Origin: Cyanobium sp. N.Huapi 1H5
GTDB lineage: Bacteria; Cyanobacteriota; Cyanobacteriia; PCC-6307; Cyanobiaceae
Assembly (NCBI RefSeq): GCF_024345535.1
Contig: NZ_JAGQBH010000001.1
Coordinates: 62,001 to 126,000 of the forward strand
DNA: 64,000 nt
Reading direction: 5' to 3'
The stretch's first letter is position 1, and every line of letters starts with the position of its first letter. The notes beneath the pieces are model-generated. The model was not told the origin of the DNA, made no database searches, and saw nothing but the letters and a program-made list of their open reading frames with translations. The translations under genes and the position numbers were made by a program. This document shows positions 27,377 to 36,700 of the stretch, piece after piece.

Positions 27377-28873
27377 TCAGAGAATCCCGGAGGCCGCGAT
27401 CGTGGCGATCGGGATGTTGAGTTTCTGAGCGATCTGGTTGGCGATCTTGGCACCAAGCCACACACCACCGATATGGCCCAGCTCACGGGGCGTGGCGGGA
27501 ACACCAAAGACATCATCGTCGGTGCCCGGGCGGCGGGTGGTGATGCCATCGAATTGCCAGTGCACACCCAGGTAGACCCGGCTCACCGAGTTATCCACCA
27601 TCGCCTGCCACAGGCTGTCGTAACTCAGGGTGAGAAGTTCCCGCGGCCGCAGCGTGCGGGGGTCCATGTTGCGGCCGTCGAACTCATCGGAGACGAATTC
27701 GAAGCGCACATCATCCAGGCCGCTGCCGCCGGAATCGAAGCTGCTGACACCCCTGGCCACCAGGAACAGCCGCAGCAGCTGGAAGGCCGCCGCCCCGAAG
27801 GTGGCATGGCCGGAGGGGTAGGCGGGAAAATCGGGCGTCAGCCCCGTGCCGGCGCCGTTGGTGTCCGGACGCCCCAGGGGCAGCCAGTCGGGGTCGGCGA
27901 CCCCGTTTCCGGCAACGGCCTCGCGGATCCCCACCGCCGGCCGCCACATCATGTGGGTCGGGGCGTACTTGTAGTGCCAGGCATCGATGCCCGCATCGGC
28001 CATGGCCACGGCCGCGCCAGCGATCACACCCAGTTCATCCAGCTCCTCGAGCTGGCCGGGATTGCGTTCCTCGATGGAGTCCAGAACCGTCAGCACCACC
28101 TGCAGGTAGAGGCGGGGCGGGGTTCCGAGCTCCTGGGGGCCGTCGTACCCCCAGGCGATGCCGATGACTTCTTCGGCAAGGGTCCGGAAGGCCGGGTCGC
28201 CGGGGGCGCGGTTGATCTCACCCTTGGCCGCCACTCTCCCGAAGTCATCGCGGTAGTGCTGGGTGGCGGTGACGGTGTCGGCGTCGAGGCGACCGGGGGG
28301 CGGCGGGAAGTCCATCACCCGGGCCGCGGCCAGTGGGGTGGCGCTGCCCCACACGCCACCCAGAAACCCCTGGGTCGGCTGGGTGGGTGGTGCCTTGTGG
28401 TTGTAGGGCGTGCCGTCAGGCGTGTACGCGGCGCGCGCCTTGTTCCGATCGTCGATGCCGAACTGATGGACGGCCGTGCCGTAGGCCCTGCCGGCCATCT
28501 CCACCGGCGTCTTGGCAGGACCCATGTCGAAGTAGTCGAGCCAGTTGATCCAGGCCGGCTCCAGCATGGAGGCCTGGTTGGGATAGCGCAGCCGGAGCAC
28601 CTGGTGACAGGCGGCCGCGGCGGCCAGGTCCCTCTCCTTGAAGCTGGGAAACGGGACCAGGCCGGGGGGGATGGGAAGGCTGAGCAGCTTCGTGGCGGAG
28701 CCGGCGACCACGGACCTGACGTCGTGCAGAGCCGCCAGGGCCATCCCGAGGGCCCGAGCCGTGAGGAAGGGGCCCCTCTGGTCACCGGAGGACAGGGAAT
28801 TCGTGTGATCCCGGCGAACACACTCCAGGCTCATGTCAATCCAGAACCGTGTTCTGATGCCACCTGCCGTCAT
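27377..28873 (-). CDS. vanadium-dependent haloperoxidase family protein
   Basis: These enzymes bind vanadate and use H2O2 to oxidise halides, or are related acid phosphatases. From ATG 28873 the protein has 498 residues. The vanadate pocket is complete by position: Lys302 and Arg311 in HYKYAPTHMMWRP, SGH at 354-356 in YPSGHATFGAAAF, Arg432 and His438 in SRVYLGVHWQFDG. No obvious signal peptide is seen. A TTG at 28918 is an alternative start. A 16-base palindrome 97 bases upstream matches one before the GlmS-like gene. Confidence 0.88.
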   Translation of the reverse strand: MTAGGIRTRFWIDMSLECVRRDHTNSLSSGDQRGPFLTARALGMALAALHDVRSVVAGSATKLLSLPIPPGLVPFPSFKERDLAAAAACHQVLRLRYPNQASMLEPAWINWLDYFDMGPAKTPVEMAGRAYGTAVHQFGIDDRNKARAAYTPDGTPYNHKAPPTQPTQGFLGGVWGSATPLAAARVMDFPPPPGRLDADTVTATQHYRDDFGRVAAKGEINRAPGDPAFRTLAEEVIGIAWGYDGPQELGTPPRLYLQVVLTVLDSIEERNPGQLEELDELGVIAGAAVAMADAGIDAWHYKYAPTHMMWRPAVGIREAVAGNGVADPDWLPLGRPDTNGAGTGLTPDFPAYPSGHATFGAAAFQLLRLFLVARGVSSFDSGGSGLDDVRFEFVSDEFDGRNMDPRTLRPRELLTLSYDSLWQAMVDNSVSRVYLGVHWQFDGITTRRPGTDDDVFGVPATPRELGHIGGVWLGAKIANQIAQKLNIPIATIAASGIL

Positions 28874-28969
28874 GGTCCTGTCCGCGAAGGGCCCCCTGAG
28901 TGTGAAGAGGACGATCAAAAAGACCTGGACCCGCGATCACGCCCTCCTGTCCTGTTGATGGAGGCTGGA

Positions 28970-28985
28970 TGTCATCCCGGTGACA
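28970..28985. promoter_or_regulatory. palindromic operator TGTCA-N6-TGACA (site 1)
   Basis: TGTCATCCCGGTGACA is a perfect five-base inverted repeat with a 6-base spacer, the geometry of Crp-family sites (E. coli Crp uses TGTGA-N6-TCACA). Its proximal edge lies 97 bases upstream of the haloperoxidase ATG. It is almost identical to the site at 32827-32842. Confidence 0.6.
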
Positions 28986-29021
28986 GGTCGATGGCCAGGC
29001 CCTGAACACGCACGTGAGCCA

Positions 29022-32000
29022 TCAGCGGCGGTGCTGATGCACCAGCCTGCCGTGCACCGGTGGCTCGATCGCCACCGACCCGGCCGCCACCGACCCGGCC
29101 ACCGCCGACCCAGCCCCCACCGACTGAGCCACCGCCGACGCGGCCCGGGCGTGCCCAGCCGCGCAGGCCTTCGGCGGGGGGGCCGTCAACGGCTTCGGAC
29201 GGCTCTGGGAGGTCCACCAGTCGAAGCCCAGCCCCGGGAACTTGGCCACCCGGCGGGCCATGGCATGGAAGAACACGTAGGCGGCCAGCAGCCGCCGGAG
29301 GGATCCGAAACGGGATTCCCGGATCGCTTCGATCCCGTCGTCGCTGGGGAGGCGGATGCCGTTGCCGCAGCCCCCATGGATCGGGCTGGGGATCACCAGA
29401 GCCGCGTGAAAGCGCTCGGCGGCGATGCAGGGATCGGAACTCAGGGCGACGATGTCGGGGCCGGTGCCCAGATGGCGGAGGCCATCGGCCTGCCGTGCCG
29501 CCTGGATCACCGCATCGGCGTGGGCACGCTGCCTTTGGCTGCAGCGGCCGTCCGGGACGCCCAGGAACAGCAGCGTGCCGCGCACCAGCCGATGGGCATA
29601 GCCGTTGAGCAGGGAATCGACCGGATCAGCGCCATGCACATCGAGGCCCGTGAGGCCATAGCTCAGGGCGAAGAGCTTGCTGACGTAGGTGCTGAGCAAC
29701 TGGTGCAGCCCCTCGGCCTCCCCGATCACCAGGGTGCGCCGGCCGGTGCGGGCCAGGGGCTGGCGCCCCTGCAGGAGCCTCAGCCCCAGGGTCCAGCACC
29801 AGGGACCCAGGACGTAGAGGGCCACATCGGCGGGCAGGCTCAGCGCCAGCAACAGGGCCCCGATCCCCTGGCCTTCGGCAAGACCGGCCAACGGCAGCAG
29901 GGCCAGGGTGAGGCTCCGAAACAGCGGCATCCCCCATCCCAGGCTGCCCAGGACATAGAGCGCGTGGATCAGCCAGGCGGTCGGGGTCTCCAGGACATCC
30001 CAGGCCCACTGCCGTCCCTCCTGCACCAGCCGGCGGGAGACGGCGCTGGTGTGGGGCTGCCCCCCTTCATCGGCGCCGATGATCTCGCGGACATCGTTGA
30101 CCAGGAGCTGGTCCTCCATGGTCTCCAGGGCCAGCAGGGCCTCGGGTCTCAGCCACAGTCCCAGGGGGCGCTGCTCCGGGAAGGCCTGCTGGACCTGGCG
30201 GCAGAGGCAGAACAGCAGCTCGGTGAGGGTCTGGTGCATGGCCGCCACCGTGGCGGTGGCCGCCTCGGAGGTGCGGCGTCCCGCCGCCGTGGTGAACAGG
30301 CGATGGCGGAAGGCCTGCTCAGGTGCCTCGGGGCCGCCGGGGCCGTCGGGGGCCAGCGATGGAGACCCCGGAAGGCTGGCCGGATCGCCGATGACCAGGA
30401 ACACCTCCTGGATCACGGCCTCATGCACCAGCCGATCGCAGGCCTCCAGCACCTGCCGGCTCGGGGTGCTCTGGCCGGAATCGCTGAGCACCAGCACGAC
30501 CGACTGGCGGGACAGATTCAGGGACGATGGGTCGCGGTGCAGCTGCTGGAGCACGGAGCTGGCGGAGAGCGCCCTCACATGGAGCATGGGCATGAGCCCT
30601 TCCAGGTCCCGGGCGAAATGGGCTCCCAGCCAGAGGTTGTTCTCGATGCCCGTGACCAGGAGGTCCACATGGCTGGACCGGGCCAGGGCCGGATCCAGCC
30701 CCTCAGGGGCGTGCGACGCCTGCTTGTCATGCCGTCGCGTCGCCGTGGCGATCAGATGCCGGGCCAGGGCCTGGGCGCTGGCGCGATTGGCCGAGCGGGG
30801 ATTGATCCAGTCGTCCTGGATCCTGGACAGCAATCCGGGGATGGCCGCCAGGTCCACGCCGACCGGGTCCAGGCGCTGGCGGCCGTGCCTGGATGGGGCC
30901 CCCGCAGGTCCGGGACCATCGCTGCAGAGTTGGCGGCGGCGACGGATCTCCTCCAGGGTCAGCTCCCGTTCCTGGGAGAGCGAGTGGATGGTGAGGTCGG
31001 TGGAGGACAGCAGGGCGATCTCGCCGGCGATGGGGTCCAGATCGATGCGGTGGCAGCCGGGCCGACCCGCCAGCACCGCCTCCACCGCGGCCGGTTCGGA
31101 GGCGTAGAGGGCCGTGGCGCCGGGTCCATCGAAACCGATGCTGATCGGCTGCCCCTGGCTGCAGAGCACAAGCCGGTCGGGCCAGGTCGAGGAGATCACG
31201 ACCAGCCCGAAGCGGCCCCGGCTGCAGGCCATGAACTGGCGGGCCGCGGCAAAGGGGTCGTTGTGCAGGAACGCGCCGATGGCCGCACGGATCCAGCGTT
31301 GCGTGCGCGCGGAGCTGTAACGCCGCAGCCGGGCATCGGCCTCCAGCCGCTGCTGGATCCGCAGGGTCAGCTCCTCGAGCACCCCGGGGTGATCGAGGCC
31401 GGCGTCCGGGCGGGAGGCGATCTGATCCTGGAAGGCGGCTTCGAAGCCCGTGGCCCAGGGCCCGAACGCGTCGGTGGCCGGGGCGGTGGCGGGCTCCGCC
31501 AGGAGTCTCAGGGAAGCCAGCCGCACGGAGGCGAACCAGTCGCCCTTGCAGATCAGCAGATCCATCAGTCCGGCCATCGCCGTCGAGGCGCCGGCCGTCG
31601 GTTGGCCGCAACGGAGGGCGACAGCCAGCCAGGCCCCCAGTTCGTTGACGTCGGCCTCGGTGCCGAACAGGGTGAAGCCTTCGAAGTCACCGTCGTGGAC
31701 GATGCGGTGCTGCACCGCCTGCCAGTCACTCACCCAGCGTCCCTGCAGTCTGGTCCAGAGCCGGCGGCGCTGGGGCGGGGACCATTGGTGCCAGTGGGAT
31801 GCCAGGTTGCCAGGAGCGCCGCTGGAGCCGGAGCCGTAATGCCAGGCGGCGATCAGCCCGGAAGGCAGCGTTCGGCGGCCCGTCCGCAGGGCCCGGCGTC
31901 CGGCACGGCGGAGGCCGCGCTCCAGCGATCGGGTGAGGTGGCCGCGCTTGCCGGTGGCCATCCCGTGCCCGACGAAGCCGATCCGGCCCTTCCGATCCCG

Positions 32001-32729
32001 CACCAGCACCAGTCCGGCAGCCGCGGGGGCTCCCCGGGTTTCCATCTCCAGGCCCATGGCCCGGAAGCGGTCGATCGCAGGCGGCGACATCAGCTCGCCC
32101 CGGGCCGCCGGATCGTCTGCACTGATGAAGCCGAAATGGCCGCAGTGGAAGCAGGCGGCCCGGCCGCTCCTGATCGCCTGCCAGTCGCTGCGTGAAGCCA
32201 GCAGCAGCGCGCCGTTGGCCGCCGCCACGCTGACCAGCAGCGCCCGGACCGGGGCGGGGCCATCGGCGGGCAAGGCCAGCAGGCCGCCGGTGGCCAGGGC
32301 GAGGGCCAGCAGGTTGAACAGCAGGCCGCCGCAGGCCTTCATTCGCACCCGCCAGGGCGTCGGGTCCCCGACCGCCACCCAGGGCAGCGAACGCACCGTG
32401 CCGTCGGCCGGACCGATCGGCCCCAGGGGCGCCAGGCTCCGGACAACCTCGCCAGGGGAGCGGTGCTCCAGGAGGTTGGCAGCGGCCAGGGCGGTGCCGT
32501 CGTTGTCGACCATGGCCCGCAGCAGCCCATGGCCGGCCCCATGGAGGAGCTCCGCCGAGCACCAGCTCAGCCGGATCAGGGAGGGGAGCAGAAGCCACCA
32601 CAGGGTGGCCTGGCCCGACGCGCCCGCGGCCACCGGGGCGAGCAGTTCCGGCCAGCAGCAACCGACCCACCCAGGCGTCCCTGCTGGCACGGGCCACCGA
32701 CGCCGAGCAGGGAGGACGAGGGAGGTCAT
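29022..32729 (-). CDS. 1235-aa membrane protein with GlmS-like amidotransferase and SIS domains
   Basis: From ATG 32729. Residues 1-190 are a membrane domain with HGAGH (63-67) and, later, MKACGGLLFNLLALALA; this order recalls M50 proteases but lacks the HExxH glutamate. Residues ~196-600 look like a class II glutamine amidotransferase: CGHFGF (Cys196), GLEMETRGAPAAAG, IAAWHYGSGSSGAPGN, RIVHDGDF, and RGRFGLVVISSTWPDRLVL. Residues ~690-790 form a SIS domain (VDLLVTGIENNLWLGAHF, VVLVLSDSGQSTPSRQVLE). A second membrane segment spans ~915-990 and a second SIS-like part ~1000-1170 ends with LLAAYVFFHAMARR. GlmS makes glucosamine-6-phosphate and is soluble, about 610 residues; this is a divergent, membrane-inserted relative of unknown reaction. 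GTG 32744 is an alternative start. Confidence 0.75.
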   Translation of the reverse strand: MTSLVLPARRRWPVPAGTPGWVGCCWPELLAPVAAGASGQATLWWLLLPSLIRLSWCSAELLHGAGHGLLRAMVDNDGTALAAANLLEHRSPGEVVRSLAPLGPIGPADGTVRSLPWVAVGDPTPWRVRMKACGGLLFNLLALALATGGLLALPADGPAPVRALLVSVAAANGALLLASRSDWQAIRSGRAACFHCGHFGFISADDPAARGELMSPPAIDRFRAMGLEMETRGAPAAAGLVLVRDRKGRIGFVGHGMATGKRGHLTRSLERGLRRAGRRALRTGRRTLPSGLIAAWHYGSGSSGAPGNLASHWHQWSPPQRRRLWTRLQGRWVSDWQAVQHRIVHDGDFEGFTLFGTEADVNELGAWLAVALRCGQPTAGASTAMAGLMDLLICKGDWFASVRLASLRLLAEPATAPATDAFGPWATGFEAAFQDQIASRPDAGLDHPGVLEELTLRIQQRLEADARLRRYSSARTQRWIRAAIGAFLHNDPFAAARQFMACSRGRFGLVVISSTWPDRLVLCSQGQPISIGFDGPGATALYASEPAAVEAVLAGRPGCHRIDLDPIAGEIALLSSTDLTIHSLSQERELTLEEIRRRRQLCSDGPGPAGAPSRHGRQRLDPVGVDLAAIPGLLSRIQDDWINPRSANRASAQALARHLIATATRRHDKQASHAPEGLDPALARSSHVDLLVTGIENNLWLGAHFARDLEGLMPMLHVRALSASSVLQQLHRDPSSLNLSRQSVVLVLSDSGQSTPSRQVLEACDRLVHEAVIQEVFLVIGDPASLPGSPSLAPDGPGGPEAPEQAFRHRLFTTAAGRRTSEAATATVAAMHQTLTELLFCLCRQVQQAFPEQRPLGLWLRPEALLALETMEDQLLVNDVREIIGADEGGQPHTSAVSRRLVQEGRQWAWDVLETPTAWLIHALYVLGSLGWGMPLFRSLTLALLPLAGLAEGQGIGALLLALSLPADVALYVLGPWCWTLGLRLLQGRQPLARTGRRTLVIGEAEGLHQLLSTYVSKLFALSYGLTGLDVHGADPVDSLLNGYAHRLVRGTLLFLGVPDGRCSQRQRAHADAVIQAARQADGLRHLGTGPDIVALSSDPCIAAERFHAALVIPSPIHGGCGNGIRLPSDDGIEAIRESRFGSLRRLLAAYVFFHAMARRVAKFPGLGFDWWTSQSRPKPLTAPPPKACAAGHARAASAVAQSVGAGSAVAGSVAAGSVAIEPPVHGRLVHQHRR
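29071..29145. repeat. five imperfect 15-base tandem repeats
   Basis: Units start at 29071, 29086, 29101, 29116 and 29131; the first two are identical (GCCACCGACCCGGCC), the others differ at 2-5 bases. They encode the Ala/Gly/Ser/Val-rich tail of the GlmS-like protein (five-residue units such as AGSVA). The tail therefore grew by repeat expansion. Confidence 0.85.
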
Positions 32730-32826
32730 GACAGGCGAGCCCACGCAATGGCGCCACTGTCCGGGTATCGCGCCCGGCGTGTGTTGATCCCCATCGCCTC
32801 CAGGCGGGAGATCGGTGCCACCCAGC

Positions 32827-32842
32827 TGTCACCTGGATGACA
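32827..32842. promoter_or_regulatory. palindromic operator TGTCA-N6-TGACA (site 2)
   Basis: TGTCACCTGGATGACA lies between the divergent GlmS-like gene (98 bases from its ATG) and the Crp-type gene (13 bases before ATG 32856). On the minus strand it reads TGTCATCCAGGTGACAG, which differs at one base from site 1 over 17 positions. The placement suits autoregulation of the Crp-type gene and control of the large membrane protein. Confidence 0.65.
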
Positions 32843-32855
32843 AGCCCGGGAAACC

Positions 32856-33578
32856 ATGGGATGGTGGCGTCGCCGTCGGAGGGTGATGGGGGGCTTCGAG
32901 GCCAGTGAGTTGAGGTCCTTCCCACTGTTCGCGGGCCTCGAGATCAAGCAGCTGGAGAGCCTTCTCTGCGAGCACAGGACCCTGCAGGTGCCGGCGCAGC
33001 ATCAGCTGGTCTTCGAGGGTGACTGGAACGATGGCTTGTTCCTGATCCGCTCGGGGGTGGTGAAGGTCCGACGTCTCACCCTGCAGGGGGAAGAGGTGGT
33101 GATCGCGCTGATGGGCGCCGGAGAAATGTTCGGTGAGCTGGCGATGCTGCTCGGGAACAGCCGGCGCTCCGCCGATGTGGTGGCCCTCACCCCGCTCGAG
33201 GTGGTCAAACTGCGCTGGAAAACCGTCCAGGACGAGCTGGATCGCTCAACGGACTTCGCCCTGGAGATGGCCCGCCTGCAGGCACGGCGACTGCTCAGCC
33301 TGGGACGACGCTTCAGCCTGCGGGGCGAGGATGCCTCCACCCGCGTCCTGGCCACCCTGCTGGAGCTGGCCTTCTGCAGCGGCTATGGAAACGATCCGCT
33401 TGCTCCGATTCCCGATCTGAAGCAGACGGAGATCGCCACCATCGCCGGCCTGGCCCGGGGCACCACCTCCCGGATCCTCACCCAGCTCCGCTCCCGGGGG
33501 ACCATCGTCGAGACGGCCGAGGGGCTGCGGCTGGCGAATCTCGAACCGCTGCGGCGGAGGGGGCTGCTGGAAGCCTGA
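32856..33578 (+). CDS. Crp/Fnr-family transcription regulator
   Basis: The 240-residue protein has a cyclic-nucleotide-binding domain at about residues 20-130, with GDWNDGLFLIRSGVVKV and the phosphate-binding cassette FGELAMLLGNSRRSADVVAL, which keeps the GEL and Arg-Ser pair used for cAMP in Crp. A long dimer helix follows, then a C-terminal winged helix with recognition helix LARGTTSRILTQLRSRG. The Glu of Crp's RETVGR is replaced (RGTTSR), in line with a changed half-site. ATG 32886 is an alternative start. Divergent from the GlmS-like gene and upstream of a cyclase gene. Confidence 0.92.
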   Translation: MGWWRRRRRVMGGFEASELRSFPLFAGLEIKQLESLLCEHRTLQVPAQHQLVFEGDWNDGLFLIRSGVVKVRRLTLQGEEVVIALMGAGEMFGELAMLLGNSRRSADVVALTPLEVVKLRWKTVQDELDRSTDFALEMARLQARRLLSLGRRFSLRGEDASTRVLATLLELAFCSGYGNDPLAPIPDLKQTEIATIAGLARGTTSRILTQLRSRGTIVETAEGLRLANLEPLRRRGLLEA

Positions 33579-33752
33579 CGAACCCCTGGCGACCCCGATT
33601 CAGGGTGCCCGGAAAAGACAGAACGTCCACGAAAAAAGTTCACAACGGCTAAGATCACCTCCTAGTAATCGGCACGCTTCAGCGTTGACCGCAGGCCCAG
33701 GCATGGCGATGAACCGGCAACCCACCGGCAATCGAGCAGTGATGAACCAGCG
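33579..33752. other. intergenic leader upstream of the cyclase gene
   Basis: This 174-base gap has visibly lower G+C than the surroundings (AAAAAAGTTCACAACGG near 33632) and TAAGAT at 33651, a possible -10 element. No TGTCA-N6-TGACA site is present here, and no gene is apparent. Confidence 0.4.
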
Positions 33753-36700
33753 ATGGGCACAAGCGTGAAACCTGTCAAGCGTCCACCGGAACGGCGTCAG
33801 GTCACGGTGCTGTTCTGTGACCTGGTCAACTCCACAACCCTCGCCGAGCAACTCGACCCCGAGGAGCTGATGGAGCTGGTCGAGTCTTACTATGCCATTT
33901 GTGATGACATTGTGTCCTCACACAGTGGCTACATGGCCCAGTACCTGGGCGATGGCATTCTGGCGTACTTCGGCTATCCCGATGCCTCGGAAGAGGCGGC
34001 CCCCAATGCCGTCAGAGCCGGTCTGCGGCTGCGGGAAGCGATCCTGCGGCTCCCGTCGCCCACCTGCACCCCCCTGCGTTGCCGCATCGGCATCGCCACG
34101 GGGTCTGTGGTGGCCACCAGCATCCGGGACATCGAGACCCCACACAAGGCCGGGCTGATGATGGGGAAAACCCCGAATCTGGCCGCCAGGCTGCAATCGG
34201 AAGCCGGTCCCAACCAGGTCCTGGTGTCGGAGAGCACCCATCGGATCACGCGGGAGTTGTTCGATCACCAGAGTCTTGGCGTCAAGGAACTCAAGGGCTT
34301 CAATCAGCCCATGCAGGTCTATGCGGTGCTGGGGGAAACCGATGTCTCCTGCCGTTCCCAGGCCCGCTGGAAAACGAGCGATCTGCCGCTGATCGGCCGC
34401 CAGCAGGAGATGGAGCTGCTGCTGAAGACATGGCAGACAGCCTCTGGAGGGCAGGGCCAGCTGGTGCTGCTCCAGGGGGAAGCCGGGATCGGCAAGTCCC
34501 ATCTCGTCGGTGAACTGAAGCGGTCCCTGCTGGACCAGGGCCATCGACAGATGAGCTGGTACTGCGGCCCGAACACGCGGGAGAGCACCCTCCATCCCAT
34601 CGCCGAGCAGATCAACAAGGCCGCCGGCTTCGAGAAGGGGGAAGCCGATGGCAGCCGCCAGGAGAAGCTGGCCCGCATGATGGAGCGCTACGGCGCCACC
34701 GAAGCCAGCAGCCTGGAGGTGTTGGCCGATCTCATCGGCCTGCGCGGTGGGGATCAATCAGCCCTTGACGGACTGACCCCCGAGAAGAAACGCCAGATTC
34801 GACTGGACACCCTGCTGGCGATGATCCAGGCCTGGAACGACGGTCAGCCGAGCCTGATCGTTGTGGAAGATCTGCACTGGATCGATCCCACAACCCTGGA
34901 GCTGCTCAATCGTCTGATCACCACAGCCCATCAGCAGCCCCTGATGGTTCTGGCCACGGCGAGGCCCGAATTCCAGGCGCCCTGGCCAACGAGCGACAAC
35001 CGCACCCATCTCAACCTCAAACGGCTGGACCGCACGGCCTCCGAATCGATCTGCTCCCTCCTGAACGCCGATGAAGCGCTCTCACCCCAGCTGACCAGGC
35101 GCATCGTCGAACGCTGCGATGGGATTCCCCTGTTCGTGGAAGAAACGACGAAATCGATGCTCGAGCAGCTTCGTGCCAACGGCTCCAGCGGCGGGGATGG
35201 CACCGACCCCATCCCGGAAACGCTGCAGGACTCCCTGGCCGCCCGCCTCGATCGCCTCGGGCCGGCCCGAAGGCTGGCCAGCATCGCGGCGGTCATCGGC
35301 AGAAGCTTCACCTACGAACTGCTGGAGGCCGTCTCGAGCCAGCCGGAGGCGGTGTTACGCGAGCAGATGGATGATCTGCTGATGTCCGGGCTTCTGCAGT
35401 TCTCTGATCAGACGGCCGGAGAGGCCTATGAGTTCAAACATGCGCTGATTCGCGATACGGCCTACGAAACGATGCTGAAGCGGGAGCGGCAGACCCTTCA
35501 CGAACAGATCGCCGAGACGCTCTCGGCTCAGTTCCATGAGCTCATCGATGCGGAACCCCAACTGCTGGCCCATCACTTCACCCGCGCCGGTTCCTTCGAG
35601 CAGGCCATCCCCCACTGGATCAGTGCGGGGCGTCGATCGGCTGAAATGGCGTCCCATGAAGAAGCCGTGCAGCACTTCCAGACGGCCCTGGATCTGCTGC
35701 GCCACGACGCCTGCCGTCCGGAGGGTCTGCCCGCCTCCCTGGAGCTGATGCTGCTGCTGGGCCTGGCCATGAGCCTGGCGGGATCCCGCAGCTACTCGGC
35801 GCCGGAAGTGGGCCAGATTCTGGAGGAGTCCCGATCGTTGGCAGAGCGTCTGGAGGACTGCCAGTCGTCGTTTGCGATCCTGCGCGGCATCTGCAATTTC
35901 CACATCGTCTCCTGCGATCTCGACAACGCCGAGCGCTCGGCCGGCCAGTGCATCCAGCTCTGGGACCAGGGCAGGGATCCCATCCATGGGATCGAAGCCC
36001 ATTTCTCCATCGGCTACGTCCATTACGTCAAGGGATCGATGGCGCTGGCGCGCAAGCATCTGAGCCAAAGCATTGACCTTTACCACCTGCATGAAGGCTG
36101 GGATCTCAGCTTTCCCTCCACCCATGATCCGATGACCGGCTCGCTGACGGCCCTTGCCATGGTGGAGCAGGCCTGCGGCGATCCGGATCAGGTGGCCGCC
36201 ACCCTCGAACAGGCGCGGCGCCATGCCACACGCCTGGGCAGGAATTACGAAACGGTCTACACGCTGAGCCATGAACTGTTGATTCTGGTGCTGCAGGGCC
36301 GCTACCTCGAGGCCATCGCCGTCAGCGATTCCATCCTGAGAATCTCGGACGCCTATGGCTACCTGACCTGGCGCGCCATTGCCAAGGTCTACAAAGGGGT
36401 GGCCCTGGCGCAGGCAGGCCAGGCCGAGCCGGGGGGCGAGGCCCTGGCGATCGCCACCGAAGGCATGCGGGAACAGCAGCGCCTGGGTGTGATGACCCTG
36501 GAGGGTTTTCGACTGGCGGAAATTGCCACGCTCCACTCCCTGGCTGGCTCGGTGCCCGAGGCCTTCGCCACCATTGAGGCGGCGGAGGAGGCGGTCAGAC
36601 GCTCGGGTGAGGCCTACTTCATGCCCCTGGTCCAGGTCCGCAAAGCGGATGTGATCGCCAGAGCCAGGGGCCATGACGAGCCCACCGTGATGGAGGCCCT

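Noticed and set aside
28980-32195. 1071-codon plus-strand reading frame opposite the GlmS-like gene
   Set aside because: Gly/Gln/Ala/Arg-rich composition without motifs is typical of antisense frames at this G+C; the minus strand has clear GATase and SIS motifs.
32500-32600. Active M50 protease domain in the GlmS-like protein
   Set aside because: The order of segments resembles M50, but HGAGH lacks the catalytic Glu of HExxH, so protease activity is not claimed.
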